Shown: one piece after another, positions 35,401-46,979 of the stretch
Position numbering within the stretch: position 1 is the first letter of the stretch
Layout of the letters: each line of letters starts with the position of its first letter
DNA from: Nereocystis luetkeana
Lineage: Eukaryota; Sar; Phaeophyceae; Laminariales; Laminariaceae
Reading direction: 5' to 3'
Length of the DNA stretch: 64,000 bases
NCBI GenBank assembly: GCA_031213475.1
Contig: JARUPZ010000004.1
Coordinates: 3,311,501-3,375,500 of the forward strand
Notes under the pieces: generated by a model
Told to the model about the DNA's origin: nothing
The model's database searches: none
The model's input: only the letters and a program-made list of their open reading frames with translations
Position numbers and translations under genes: made by a program

Positions 35401-38400
35401 CATGATCTAGCTTGCGCACGGCAGCATTCTTGACTCCTGGCACAGATCCATCTTTAACGTCCTCGGGTAGATCAACCTTTCACACAGACAAAACGGTTAA
35501 CGTGTCGGCATCAAGTATATGTAGTTCGAAGTATACGTCTGCGAATTTTCGTACTTTTTCCAAGTTTTTTTCTTCGTACCATTACTTTCCGGCAAAACGC
35601 ATAGTACCCAGACATGGGAAGCCCGTCCGGACACATTGGTCGAGGTCCAGGCGCGATCCGTGCCCTCTGGAGAGCGTGGCAAACCCTTAAAGTTCGATTT
35701 TCGGCGGGAGAGGACAATACTATTTCCCTGGTTTCAGTATGAGAGGCCTTATTTTGTACGCACGCACAGGTAAAATGTCGCCAGCTTTTTGCCTTTTCAC
35801 GAGCACACAGCCCAGGCATGTACCAGGCGGACAACAGATAACGGGCATAGAGCACAACGTTCAACGCTGTAGCGCATAAGCACCAGCAGGCAACATCGTG
35901 CGTGTGTGACACACCCGTCTGCGCTATACTGCTGTGGCTATTAATAGTTGTGTTTATCGGCGGCCTGTAATCCACCATCTACCTATCTTAGCTGCTGCTG
36001 TGACGGATCCACGCACACTCTGGACGGAAATCTAAGGACCGTTTAGACAAAATGTTAGTACCTCTACTGTCCTTAATTTCCGACGTTTTGCGTATCTTGG
36101 CCGAGGCACACCGAATAAATCTAGACATGTGAACAACATGCGAAAAACACAAACAACGTTACAACCCCGCTTACCAGCACAAGCAGCAGCGGGCCACACC
36201 ATGCGTGTGTCACAGGTCCGTGGTGTGCCGTTTTGGCTAGTTGCTTTATCGGAGGCTGCGGTCCGTCACATGTGTGCGGGGTGTCGTGCGCGCCGCGAAA
36301 AATAATACCAGGTGATAAGGATCTTCGGTAATATAGTAAAATGGTCACGATGCTCGATTTTGGACTTGAAGACACGAGTTCGATCCTCGAAGAGATCATA
36401 CCTTATTTTTTTTTCAACTTTTTTTCTTCAACTTTTTTGTATCATGCGGGTAACATAGACACCAAAGACGACCAACAGCACATGAGCAGTGCAGGGCAGG
36501 TGCTACGAGGCTATAACGCGATGCACACCTGCTGCGAGTCAGCAGAGCAGGAAGCGTCACGCTTGTGCGGTAGTTTGCCCACGCTGTATTGCTGTGGCTT
36601 CCTATTGATGCGTAGTTGTTTTTTTTATCGGACCCTGCACTCCGTAAAGCTGAAGGTCTCTACTGCTGTTGTGTGATGCATGCATGCTGCCACAGGTACA
36701 ACTGCTGCTGCTGCTGCAGTGCGATTTTTGTGGGCAGCCGAGTGTGCTCGAGAGTCCCAGCCCCTTCTTCGGTGCATCCTTTTAAAATTAAATTATGTGA
36801 ATAGTATCACACTACAAGTACTGCTATACTACTGTGTTCCGTGTCACGCGTGTGTGCGGTGTGTGCCGTGTGTCACGCGTGGAGTGCTTTCAAACTTTTT
36901 TTGTTGGCAGTCCTCGGTTTTTGTGTGCGGGAGAGGCCTTCTTCGCCGTGAGCGGCACCTCAAATAAACAATGAAAGACATGCATCAACATCCTGACTAT
37001 TAATAACATCATGCAAAGTTTGGCGGAATCATCAAGAACATCGAGCGATTCAGTCAATAGTGAGAGTTCCATACTATTTCCATGTATGCTTTGTCCCCAG
37101 AAATGTAGGTGCACTTCTACAAGGGGCTTCAGCTGTACACGTCTTGTAGCAGTAATATGCAGATATTTCAAATCGTCGTAAGACTTGTATCATATGCGTG
37201 TGATTCAACATCGCATGCTTCATGGTTTTCAAACTCGTTCTTGCGCCACTCCCCCAGGCACGTCCCGGAGGGGAACCTTGTACTAATAATACCAGGTATA
37301 CAATAGTCTAGAGCAGTACAGTACAGCAGTGCAGTGCATCGACATTCGGGTATACAGGAACACGGAAACTGCTCGGCTAGAATGTCAGCAGCGTCGTTGC
37401 TACAGTATCAAGGATAGTTATTTCTTGTGGGACCTACTGTAGATCATACCAGGTATACCACAAATGCGGCACAGTATTGTCAACCGTCCAGGAAGAGCGC
37501 ACGGCTAAAAAAGTGTCAACATGTTATACACCAACCTGCGTTGCACTTCGGACACATGTACCACACCAGGCACCAGGCACAGGCACAGGCACAGGGAAGG
37601 GGCTGATACTGCGTGCGATCGATAGTGTCATGGACATTTCGCTATGATCCGACTTTTGCCCCCTCTCAGTCCCAAAGGGGTTGATATTTCAATCATATCA
37701 TGTAGCTTTATCAACTTTTTAACCAACCATAGATACAGTTACATCTGCACACACGTACGTACGTGTTGGGGACGCTCTATACGGTAGACACGGCGGTGAA
37801 TATATACCAGGTACGTGGCAGTAGGGTTCATATTTTGCTGTACTATTAATACTAATAATAGTAAAATGACAATAGGCCTAACCTTCATGGCAGGCAAAGC
37901 TTCGCCTAACGTACCGTACGTGGGGGAGCACACCTACAGTACAGGCTCATTTCGACGGTTATACGACTACTTGTACCCAAATTTGATGACTGCTGCGCTA
38001 TTCGTTTCTGCTGGTTAGTACCTGTACTGGTACATCAGCGGCGACGTAATAAGTACCAGTACCCATTCTTAAACCAGGTACCAGGTACCTGGTACCTGGT
38101 ACGATACCATGGTACCAGGTATGATTATTGCTGGTACCTGGTACCTGGTACGATACCATGGTATGATTACTGCTGGTATATACTCGTAAAGACGTCTGCA
38201 TGCTGCCATAAATACCTGGTGCGACCAGGTGCGAACGTCACACCAGGCATGACGCGACAACATCACAAGGTATGCTGCGCTGGCTGTGCGGTCTTTGTGC
38301 TTTCGCACTCCTTTCTCCTGGTTCCTGTCTCCTGCCTCCTGCCCTCCTGTCTTCCGGCCGTCTTTCCTCTTTTCTCTTCCGGGACTTGTTTTTAACATCT

Positions 38401-41400
38401 TTTTAGAACCGCCGTCCCGTTTTGGGGACAAACTACTTGAAATTTGAGTGGTTTGTCCCCAAAACGGGACTGCGGTTCTCAAAGGGGTAAGTTGATGTTG
38501 AGTGATGAGAGTATGAACCTGTTTTTACGTGGGCCACGCTCACCACCACCGCGCGGATGCACACGGAATCGAACATCCTCCACAACACACACGCAGTTCC
38601 CTGCGTATCAGCTGATCACACGCGGAACCCGCCAGCAAGTACGTAGCTGGGAAACGTAGCTCCAAGAAGTACTCGTCGTAACTACACGAGGCGTCGCAAG
38701 AAGCAAGCAGCGGGTACTCGTACGAGTATTGACATGCCGTGACCTCGTCAAAAATAGAATCCCATTATTCGCCCGAAGTATTGTTATTACTCATGTACCG
38801 GCTGTTACTATGCACCAAGGTATAGAAGATGGGGCATACATAAAATCCGCGTACGTACGTATAAATTATACCAGGTACAGCATTATCACACCACTCACCA
38901 CTCACTACTCAAAAGGATGGTCAAATATCAATTATGACATCAACCTAGGGAGTCTCGGGCAGCGCTGTTCGTTGTCCCAAGCTTTCGACAAACTAGGTAC
39001 TAATCGCCGCTAGTTTTGAAGTAATGGAAATGCTGACCTCGCTCCCTTGCAGTTTTTCAGTAACCGATGACGACTCCTTCGTCGAGGTACGTCCGTGATT
39101 GAAGCCAAATCAAGAGGGAATAGGGGGAGACACCTACTTCAAAGTGCTGTACCTGCCTGTTCTCAGTGCCGCCGAGGTCAAAAGCGCTTCTGCTAGGCAT
39201 GTAGGTGGGCTGGAGCGTAGTAGGGATATAACCAAAACCAAGCAACCATAGTTACATACTCTGCTCACCTCACGAGGCTCGTAGCCGTAGAGAGGGTGGG
39301 AGCAGCAGGTGTTTGTCCAAACGTTCGGAAACGTAATTTTGCTCGCGGCACGCTGCAAGGAGGCAAGACCGGGAGTGCAAAACGAGCGCAGCGAGCTGTG
39401 AGCTTGGTCGACCGATGGAGTAAACTATACCAGGTACAATAATAAATGACTAGGGCACAGAACTTGGCACCCATTCCGCCGGGTACGTACTTACGCATTG
39501 AGAGTCAGGGAACCCGGCCCCTTAGGCTGCTTCCTATGGGGTTCAGATTTTGAGCTTCAGATGTTGACCCGATCGCATTTTCAGCTGCGCAATTCACAAA
39601 TCGAAACAGTCTTTCTGAGCGGAAAAATCGGATTATTTTTGTGGGGAGAGATTCGAGCAAAAGCCGAGACCAACTGCTGTTGTTGTGGTCTGGCACCGCG
39701 AAGAGAGGCGACGAGTGCGCTGCACTTTGCGCAGGGCCCAAGCTCCGAGCCCACGCTGACTGCTTCTGGTCTGGCGGCGAAGAGACATACCGAGTGCGCT
39801 ACGTACGAGTAGGTTTAGCGATCTGGGAAAAGGGATCTTTAGGTGTTTTTGACTTGAAAACTGGGTTGCGCGGTCTGCACTTCGGAATCGTCGGCCGCAA
39901 TTGAGAATTTTCCTGGGTCGATGCAAACGCGGCGCAGCCGCGTTGATGGGCAGTTTTGGCCCGTTTTGGTTACGGTTTGGGGTCAGGGTTAGGGCTAGAG
40001 TCAGGGGTTGGGTTGGGTCTTCGCGTCTTCGCCCATACCTTGATCCCGATAGGAACCAAAACACCTGAACAGTCTACCAACCTAAAGGTCCTTTCTCCCA
40101 GATTGTATTAGAACTTCCTACGTACGTACAGTCAACCTGTCTTGGTATTTCGTTACTCACAGCAGTGTGACTGACTGCTGTTGCAGCTGCTGCTGCTTTA
40201 GTCTACGAATACGTATCCGAGGAGGAGTGCGCGCCGAGTGCGCTTCTCTTGGTCTCTACCGTCGGCCTTATAGCCCGCGCCAGACTGTAGTCTGGCCACG
40301 GAGAGACGAGCCGCCCGCCGACTGCGCGTCGCTATCCAGCTGCGTCACCATCCAACTCATCGTTTATCGGCCGTTCTGCTGCTGCTTGCTGTCGAGGATG
40401 ACATTTTGAATTTAGATAGACCCCATGCCATTTTTCGATTTGAAAATCTGATGGTCCAAGTCGTCAGATTTTGGCAAGTCGTCGGATTAAGGGCTAAAAT
40501 CTGACAACTTGGGCCATCGGATTCTCAAATCGAGAAAAATCCGGTCGGATTTCGCATTTTCGGACCGCATAGCAGATGCATTCATTTTCGAGATCGAAAA
40601 ATACCTGGTACAACTTCGAGCTCGAAATCGAACCGCATACCTGGTAGGAAACAACTTACTGCTGTAGACAAGCGTAAAACAACACCTCACGTACAAATCG
40701 TGCAACAACTTTCGGTCAAGTTCTATTTTGCTCATCTCCCCAGACACTTCCACAACCCCTAAACTGCTAACCCCACCCAAGTCGACAGAGGTATCCGCAT
40801 GTATCGGCGGTGTTTATTCGTTTGAATGGCCGGCCCAAAGGCCAGCCCGGACCAATCACACAGCAGTTTTAACTACCAGGTACAGAGTAGTAGTGTTGCA
40901 CGAGTTTATGTATATACCAGGGTACCAGGTACGTACTGCTGCTGTAGGTGTTGTACCAGTACCAGTACCAGTACCAGGTAGATGTCACCCGGTAGAGTAA
41001 TAGTGGCAGTGCGTCTGGGGAACCCCGCTTGTTGAAAAGAAGAGAAACGAAGTTTGAAAGTAATTTGATCATTTTTTCAAATTTGTTATTTTTCTCTTGC
41101 CTTCTGCAGCAGCAGCTTCCCATCCTCATCGAAGAGAAAGACGCTGAAGGCACGATGCAACACACCCCTCGGGGTGCCAGGAACAAAGCGGTGCGACAGG
41201 TACTTGTTCACGTGTCCCACAATCTGGTCGTTTTCGTCCAATGCGATGACCTGTGCGTGGATCATCGGCGAAGAAACGGGCAGAAGTTATCGATACATTT
41301 TGTTTACCAGCGGTAGTTAGCTGTGTGGTCGAACACGTTTGCCGGCCTGGGTGTAGTTCATGCACACTTGAAAGAGCCGCACCAAGGGGTGCAGATACGT

Positions 41401-41609
41401 ATCCTTCGCCACTAGCACAGTCATAGGCAGCAGCGATGCTGGTATGTTCGCGACGGGTCCATCCTGGCTATCAATTAGAGTTCGTATGGTGCACAGGTAG
41501 AGTTGCGACGAAGAATGTCTTGGCCGCATATCGTCCATTTGACGACATACTTTCAGCTGTTGCAAACCTGTCTCACCTCATCTTTGACCATGAAATCTTC
41601 CTGGCTCAT
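29468..41609 (-). CDS. IDISQS: Isopentenyl-diphosphate isomerase-squalene synthase fusion
   Basis: Fourteen exons: 41609-41577, 41250-41101, 39352-39269, 35476-35258, 34860-34764, 34461-34260, 33689-33611, 33270-33172, 32699-32568, 32298-32143, 31692-31487, 31001-30858, 30257-30134, 29893-29468. Every phase agrees: 2151 nt, 716 residues, TAG stop. Residues about 1-255 are type-1 IDI (Nudix fold), converting IPP to [23 protein letters not shown] with catalytic Cys77 or Cys78, and [10 protein letters not shown] with Glu152. Residues about 285-700 are squalene synthase, joining two FPP with [31 protein letters not shown], first Asp-rich motif DTVED (352-356), [18 protein letters not shown] with the second motif (499-503), FRFCAIPQ. 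A hydrophobic C-terminal segment ([17 protein letters not shown]) should anchor it in the ER. The intron after exon 2 has a GC donor. Such fusions are reported from diatoms and other algae and channel C5 units toward sterols. Confidence 0.95.
33611..33689 (-). other. Linker exon between the IDI and SQS domains
   Basis: Exon 7 of the fusion encodes a basic, Gly/Lys-rich stretch ([20 protein letters not shown]) then LSHLDE. It sits just where IDI similarity stops and SQS similarity starts, so the two domains are joined by splicing through a dedicated exon rather than by read-through. Its ends are in phase with both sides. Confidence 0.8.
35881..36640. repeat. Three copies of a roughly 90-bp dispersed repeat
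   Basis: Copies at 35881-35970, 36171-36270 and about 36480-36640 share CAGCAGG-CACA, GCGTGTGT-ACA, CTGTGGCT and AGTTG-TTTATCGG-GGC. The first has TTAATA (35941-35946) where the second has nothing; the third has a longer unrelated insertion at the same spot. Confidence 0.7.
38041..38190. repeat. Cluster of TACCTGGTA/TACCAGGTA motifs
   Basis: At least five copies of the 9-mer lie within 150 bp, partly as a tandem duplication of GGTACCTGGTACGATACCAT. The first duplicate has an extra CCAGGTA (38115-38121) after GGTA; the second lacks it (38160-38165). Confidence 0.85.
38406..38478. repeat. 73-bp hairpin
   Basis: Two 28-bp arms (GAACCGCCGTCCCGTTTTGG onward and its complement, two or fewer mismatches) enclose a 17-bp loop. 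It may be a tiny MITE. It is in an intron of IDI-SQS. Confidence 0.85.
39353..41100 (-). other. 1.75-kb intron of IDI-SQS with GC donor
   Basis: The donor is AAG|GCAAGAG, the classic strong context for GC-AG introns, and the acceptor is CCTTGCAG. It restores the IDI motif [13 protein letters not shown] exactly. The intron contains the foldback at 40431-40537 and several TACC(A/T)GGTA motifs, and no gene that I can see. Confidence 0.8.
40431..40537. repeat. Foldback sequence of about 107 bp
   Basis: Arms of about 40 bp (CGATTTGAAAATCTGATGGT onward, and its complement ending CTCAAATCG) with a short loop and few mismatches. It lies in the 1.7-kb intron between exons 2 and 3 of IDI-SQS. No target duplication is obvious. 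Confidence 0.75.
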
Positions 41610-41729
41610 GCCCGAACCGTCCCATGTTTTCATATTCAGCTGCGCTCCCACGTAAAGACAGCAGGCACAACGCAGTCGGCAGCAGAGTTGAGTTGGCTGG
41701 ACAGCAGATTCTAGCCTGCCTAAATTATT

Positions 41730-41752
41730 CCCAGTGACGTTCAGTCACTGGG
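41730..41752. promoter_or_regulatory. Perfect inverted repeat with TGACGT upstream of IDI-SQS
   Basis: CCCAGTGAC and GTCACTGGG are separated by 5 bp, 121 bp upstream of the start codon at 41609. The left arm runs into TGACGT, the core of bZIP/CRE-type sites; in the diatom Phaeodactylum TGACGT cores act as CO2/cAMP-responsive elements. As a regulatory site this is only a candidate; it could also act as a hairpin in a 5' UTR. Confidence 0.4.
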
Positions 41753-42049
41753 CTGTGGGCCTAACTATTTCGAGGTCTAAAAATTCCATATTTTTTTAGT
41801 AATCCCCTCCCCATTGATTTACTCGAGATAAAACGAGATCTGGCTCTGTAGCCCATCAACCATCTACCATTTTTTTTCGTCGGGTATAAAAATTCTGACA
41901 CTATTAATACTGATCTGACAGTTGTACAGCAAGTGTAGCTTTGGATCACGGATGAAACAGCAATTCGATATTTAACCTGGGTTACAAATCTAAGCTCTGG
42001 GGCGAAATGTATTCAAGCGTTACATGCCACATAACATCTGCCGACAACA
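41753..42049. other. Intergenic, nothing recognised
   Basis: AT-rich sequence between the IDI-SQS promoter side and the tandem array. It includes one TATTAATA motif near 41903. No gene or repeat family recognised. Confidence 0.5.
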
Positions 42050-43960
42050 TAGACGACGCGGCACAACAGACAACAGACCAGCTACGAGAGCGTTAGTGCG
42101 GTCGCCGGGAATATTGCGGCGTGGCACGCCAGCACTGACGACAACACGGAGAACGCTGCGCAATCACGACGCAGTCAACGGGCAGCGTTGGCCTGACGGA
42201 GGTATTTATCAAGGTATTTATACAAGCAATGCATGTCGAGTGTACAAGCAAGACGCAGACCAGGCAGACTTTGTATGTTTGATGACGAAACAACGCAAGA
42301 CAGAGGGGTAAAGCAACGCACGTCGAGTACAAGACGCAAAGCGCGCAGATTTCGTATATTGGATGACGAAACAACGTACGTCGGGTGCATACGATGCCCG
42401 TCGTATGCTGCTGCACGCTATCGGTCCCCTAGTACGTTATACACATACATAATGATTGAGCGACAACATCTAGACGAGGCGCGGCACATTCACCGTGATA
42501 TAGGCGGCAGACGTGCTTGAGTCTCTTGCATCTGTCGATACTGGCCGTTTTCTCGGTCGCGACGCGATGCAATCGCGGCGCTGTGCATCGCGTATACATA
42601 TGGCTACTGACGTTGACGCGCTTCTATCCTGTGAGCAGGCCCGGGGAATCTAACGGTAGCATGGAGGACGTGGAGGACCCTGTGCTTGCACGACTCGATA
42701 GGCGGATAGGCGGGCAGAGTTGGCCAGGCAGAGAGAGGTATTTGACTGCGAAGGGTTGCAGGTCGAGTACGCATAAGGGCCGTCGTATGGTGCTACTGCT
42801 GTTGCGGGGGTTATCCGGCACAAATCGGGGCGATGACGTAAGAGGCAGCGTTGGGCGCATTCCTGTCGTACGCTACTGCTACTGCTACACGCCCTTTGCG
42901 TAAGAACGAATATCTTGCGTCTGTCGATATACGCCGTTTTCTGCGTCGCGCGAGATTCAATCGCGGCCCTGTGCATCGAGTACACATGGTTACTATTAAT
43001 ATAATATTAATATTAATAACATTGACGCGCTTCTATCTTGTGCACAGGCGCGGGGCATCTAACGATAGCATGGAGGACGCGGAGGACCCTGTGCGTGCAC
43101 GACTCGATAGGCGGGCAGAGTCGGCCAGGCGGAGGTATTTGAATGCGAAGAGTTGCAGGTCGAGTACGCATAAGGGCCGTCGTATGGTGCTACTGCTGCT
43201 ACGGAGGTTATCGGGCATAAAGCGGGGCGAAATCATATGATGACGTCAGAGGCAGCACACGGGGCAGAACTCGTTAATTTGATGACGAAACAATGCGCGT
43301 CGAGTACACTCGAGGCCAGTCGTATGCTGCTGCTCACTAGCCCATGCCGTGTATCCGGCCCCCTAGCAAGCCGTCCCCCTAGCTAAATTTCTCGATGCGA
43401 TCCCCTAATGTACCTGCCCCCTACTTGTTGGGTCCCCTATTAATAGTTCACCGCGCGGTCAGTATGCTGCTGCTGCTGTTGCGGAACTTAACCTCTACCT
43501 GGTATGAAGCATGGCGAAATCAAGTAATTACGTATAATAGGTAGCATTGGGCATAATGGCCGTCGCACACTGCCACTGCTCCAGGACATACCCGTCGTTT
43601 TCCTGATCACGGCGCTATGCCATCTCGGCGCCATGCGACGGGTACACATGGCCGTCGACGATGACGTACTTCTATCCTGTGTCGCTTGTTTCGATTCGAT
43701 GAACAGGCGTGGGGCATCTGACGATAGCGTGGAGGACGTGGAGGACGCTGCGCATTAACGATTCAAGGCAGCGTTGGCCAGACAGAGGTATCTCATTACG
43801 AATCCTTCCACGTCGAGTACGCACAATAACCGTCGTATGTTGCTATTAATACTGCTGTTGCGGTAGTTACTGGGCGTAAAGCGAGGCGAATGCACATGGT
43901 GACGTAACAGGCGGCGTTGGGCACATTTCTGTCGTATGCTGCTGCTACACACTCTTTGCA
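42050..43960. repeat. Tandem array of diverged units of about 390 bp
   Basis: At least three clear units (starting near 42530, 42920 and 43585) and a partial one (42090-42420) share CTGTCGATA-GCCGTTTTC, GTGCATCG-GTA-ACAT, GACGCGCTTCTATC, GCATGGAGGACG-GGAGGAC and GTCGAGTACGCATAAGG. Two units keep the same open frame with MED(V/A)EDPV-ARLDRR and SSTHKGRRMVLLLL. The frame could be the relic of a gene or of an element; I do not recognise it. Confidence 0.7.
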
Positions 43961-45059
43961 TATTCAACGCGACACGTGACCGTGGTACCCTGCAGCTTAC
44001 TCGACTAATGCGGCCAGCGTCGGGCAGACACACATGGTGCTGCCATGATGACGAGTGCACATAATTACAAGAGAGAGGCACGACTTGTTGCAGGGAGGTG
44101 TCCCACTGTCTGACCAGACCGAGAACGGTCGGACGTTAGATCTGATGTCGTTTCAGTGTACGAAATGGTGCTGGCCGACGTCTATTGGAAGTCGAGCCTG
44201 CTGTAAGTATTATCGTCTTGTCGATCCTGGTATAGCATCCGGGGGAGTCACCGGCCAGTAGCCAATCGCGAGGGAAATAATGGAAAACGTGCGAACGGTT
44301 CACGCAGCTTGCAAAGTTGAGTATCGATCGATCTGCCGATCGGTTGAACTCTCAGCTGACGTACTTTTCTTGATTTTTATTAAAGACCCTATATCCCTAA
44401 ATTGTACACTTTGCACAATTTTACAAAGGTTCTTCCCTTCGGGATGATGGTTGTGGTTACGACTTGAAATCCCGGGGGTGTCGCAAGGTGGACAGGGAGA
44501 ACACTGCAGCACATGCTTTATTCCTCGTACCAGCTACTACTATTAATAGTCGTAATAAGCGACCGGGCCAGAAAGAACTTGAAAAAAACTTTGGATGGGA
44601 GAAAGAAGTAGCCACCCACAGGGCAAGGAATCGAGCAGGCAACCGACCAGCCGAAAAGACTTCCCTCCGGAGTAACGACTAAACGCAGTACGACAATAAT
44701 AGCAGGACCTAGGTGTCGTAAGGCTTTTACTTGGAAGTACATGAGGTATTTCTTCGAAGTACAAGTACAGTAGGTATGGATATGCCCAAACCCAGCCTCG
44801 GTGGATCAAGTTCTCAGAGGGTGACGCAAGAGACGTGCCACTACTGCTTCATATCAATGCTGTACGTAGCGAAGAGAGTGCTGCTGCAGTTTTAAAGTTA
44901 GTTGTTACTTGCGTCCCTATACACAGTTTAAAAGTGATGTACCAGATCTGATGCCACTAAACAAGCAGTCCAAATTGGGGCAAAACGGAAGACAAATACG
45001 CCCTACCAAGGTATTGTAGAACAGATCAGCAGTACAGAGAAGCAGCAGCAGAGGGAAGC
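43961..45059. other. Intergenic before the LTR element
   Basis: No gene, RNA or repeat family recognised. It contains one TATTAATA motif near 44551. Confidence 0.5.
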
Positions 45060-45064
45060 ATGTG

Positions 45065-45342
45065 TGTGTCATGGTATTCATGATCCCGTTTCCCTCTAAT
45101 GTCGAGGAGGAGTGTTTCTGATTAAACGCGCCACGCAAATAATTTATATATATTACCCCCCTGTTCTCAGAACTCTCTGAGAGCCAGGAAAGTGGGAATC
45201 ATCAAGATAAGACATCAATCTCTGTGAGTAAGTACGCACGTCTAGGCCGACCTGCATTACAGCAGTCGGGCCTGCCCCATACTGCCCCTTTTGTCATCCG
45301 GTAGTCAGCTAGAGACCCCTCTATATCACCCTATACTATCAG
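45065..45342 (+). repeat. 5' LTR
   Basis: 278 bp, begins TGTGTCATGG and ends CTATCAG; matches 59704-59980 at about 95% by eye, with a few small length differences. The sequence just inside (from 45343) should hold the primer-binding site, but I could not match it to a tRNA. Confidence 0.9.
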
Positions 45343-45477
45343 ACATGGCGTCGTCGTTGACACGTAGATTTAGATCGCGTATGTCTGTCACGAGCCAAAG
45401 CGGCGAGTGTTTCCGGTTGCTCTCTTTTTCTTTTCTCTCTCCCTTTTCCCTGATTTTTTTTTTACTCTCTGCTTTGC

Positions 45478-46884
45478 ATGAGTCTATCAGAGAGTTCTCC
45501 ACCGGCTCTGCCAACAGCCGGTGCGGGTACCTTCCCACCCGCCCACGAGTCTTTTGTAGACGCGGTTGAGGTCCCAGCCCCTGAGGGCACTGGCCGCGAT
45601 GGTAGCGATGCTGGCGGTACGACACCTGCCCCAGACCCGCTCGTGTATTTGGATCAAATTTGTGACATGTGTCGGAAGCCCCACCTGCACACTACCTCTT
45701 GTTTGGACCCCCCCTCCGCCCCTGGCTCGCTCGACCTCAGCGCGACCCCCCCCTCGAGCGTTCACGCTGCTGCTGTAAATTCCCCGGCCTCGTGCGCTGC
45801 TGTAGCTTCCCCAGCCTCGTGCACTGCAGTAGCCCCCCCAGCCTCGTGTGCTGCTGTAGCTTCCCCAGCGCCGTGTTTTGACGTAGCCTCGAACCTTCAT
45901 ACTGGTGTAGGTTTGTCTCTCGACAATTGTTTGTTGCAACTTTCGTCTCTCTCCGGTCTGGTAGCTGTCCGAACGAGCACCCACACTACCTCGCGTAGCC
46001 TAGGCACTCGTTCACCGTCGATACCAGCTGTATGCTTACCCGACGTCCTGACCTCTCTCTCGTGTGAGCCTACAGCTCGCACGCTTGACGCCACCCCGAA
46101 ACCCCAGTCAGACCTACCTGCTGTTGTAGCTCCGACTCTCGGTGTCCACCTGACGGCATCGATCGCACAGCCACGCGTGATCGATGACCTTCGGCTGCCT
46201 ACTGAATTTTCGCGTGAAAACAGCGAACTTTCATTCGGGCCTGCCCGCCACGCTCTCTCAAACCAAGTGTTTGTCAGTACGGATACCCCGCTCCTTCGAG
46301 AGCACCGTAGCGTCTCGCCTATGTCAGCCTTCGGGCCCCTGACTGCCGACGCTACCACCGCGACCCAGAGTAGTTGCCTCTCGCCCGTGTCGGCCTTCGG
46401 GCTCTTGACCGGTGACGCTACTACTGCTGCCGCATCGGATGACTTGGTTCCTCAGAACCCTGTCAGCTCCCCAAGACCCCCTGTGCGCTTCGAACAAACT
46501 CGGGGCATCCGGCCACTTTGGCCCGGACCTAGTGATCAGCTGTCACAGCCCCTGGCAACGGCCGAGGTGTCAGTGGACCTTCCTCGAGACGAGTCTCTGG
46601 AACGGTCTCACAGCCTGGTCGCTCAGGTGGCCTGCCTACAAGGCAGACCCACCTCTCCTGTTGGAACAGCAGCACCGTACCCACGACCGCTTTCTGTTAG
46701 TACAGCAGCAGTGCCGGCAGCGCGTACTACTTCTGGTCATACAGCAGCAGTACTTATCGCTCCTACTCGCGACCTTTCAAGCACTACTATTAATAATAGT
46801 GACGCAGACGAAACCCTGCTTCCACTTTCGATCCGACCCCTGACCTTGGAGAACGCTCCCTCGCACGCAGCACTTTGTTTGTAG
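45478..46884 (+). other. LTR element: long Pro/Ser/Thr-rich leader frame
   Basis: An uninterrupted frame of 468 codons upstream of gag, rich in Ala, Pro, Ser and Thr, with internal near-repeats such as ASCAAVASPASC and VSAFG-LT-DATT. It contains a short Cys/His-spaced motif (CDMCRKPHLHTTSC). It overlaps the start of the next frame. Ty3/gypsy elements do not usually have such a leader; its role is unknown. Confidence 0.6.
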
Positions 46885-46979
46885 CTGATGACCAACCATT
46901 GGTAGCAAGTTCGACCGCCTTCACGCCGCGCGACCTGCGTAGTATCCGGCGCGCTGCTCGAGCGCACGCACGCCGTCAG

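Larger units (their letters stand above)
35477..39268 (-). other. 3.8-kb intron of the IDI-SQS gene
   Basis: Lies within the IDI coding part (donor GAG|GTGAGC, acceptor GAAAG). It contains three dispersed copies of a roughly 90-bp repeat (35881-35970, 36171-36270, 36480-36640), a dense TACC(A/T)GGTA cluster (38041-38190) and a 73-bp hairpin (38406-38478). No gene seen inside. Confidence 0.75.

Noticed and set aside
39953-40020. Second telomere-like tract (GGTCAGGGTTAGGGCTAGAG)
   Set aside because: Only one true TTAGGG unit; G/T-rich sequence rather than telomere repeat.
41310-41565. Extra coding exon in the IDI N-terminal region
   Set aside because: The frame is open but has no IDI similarity and no usable donor; splicing 41577 to 41250 directly gives a standard IDI sequence.
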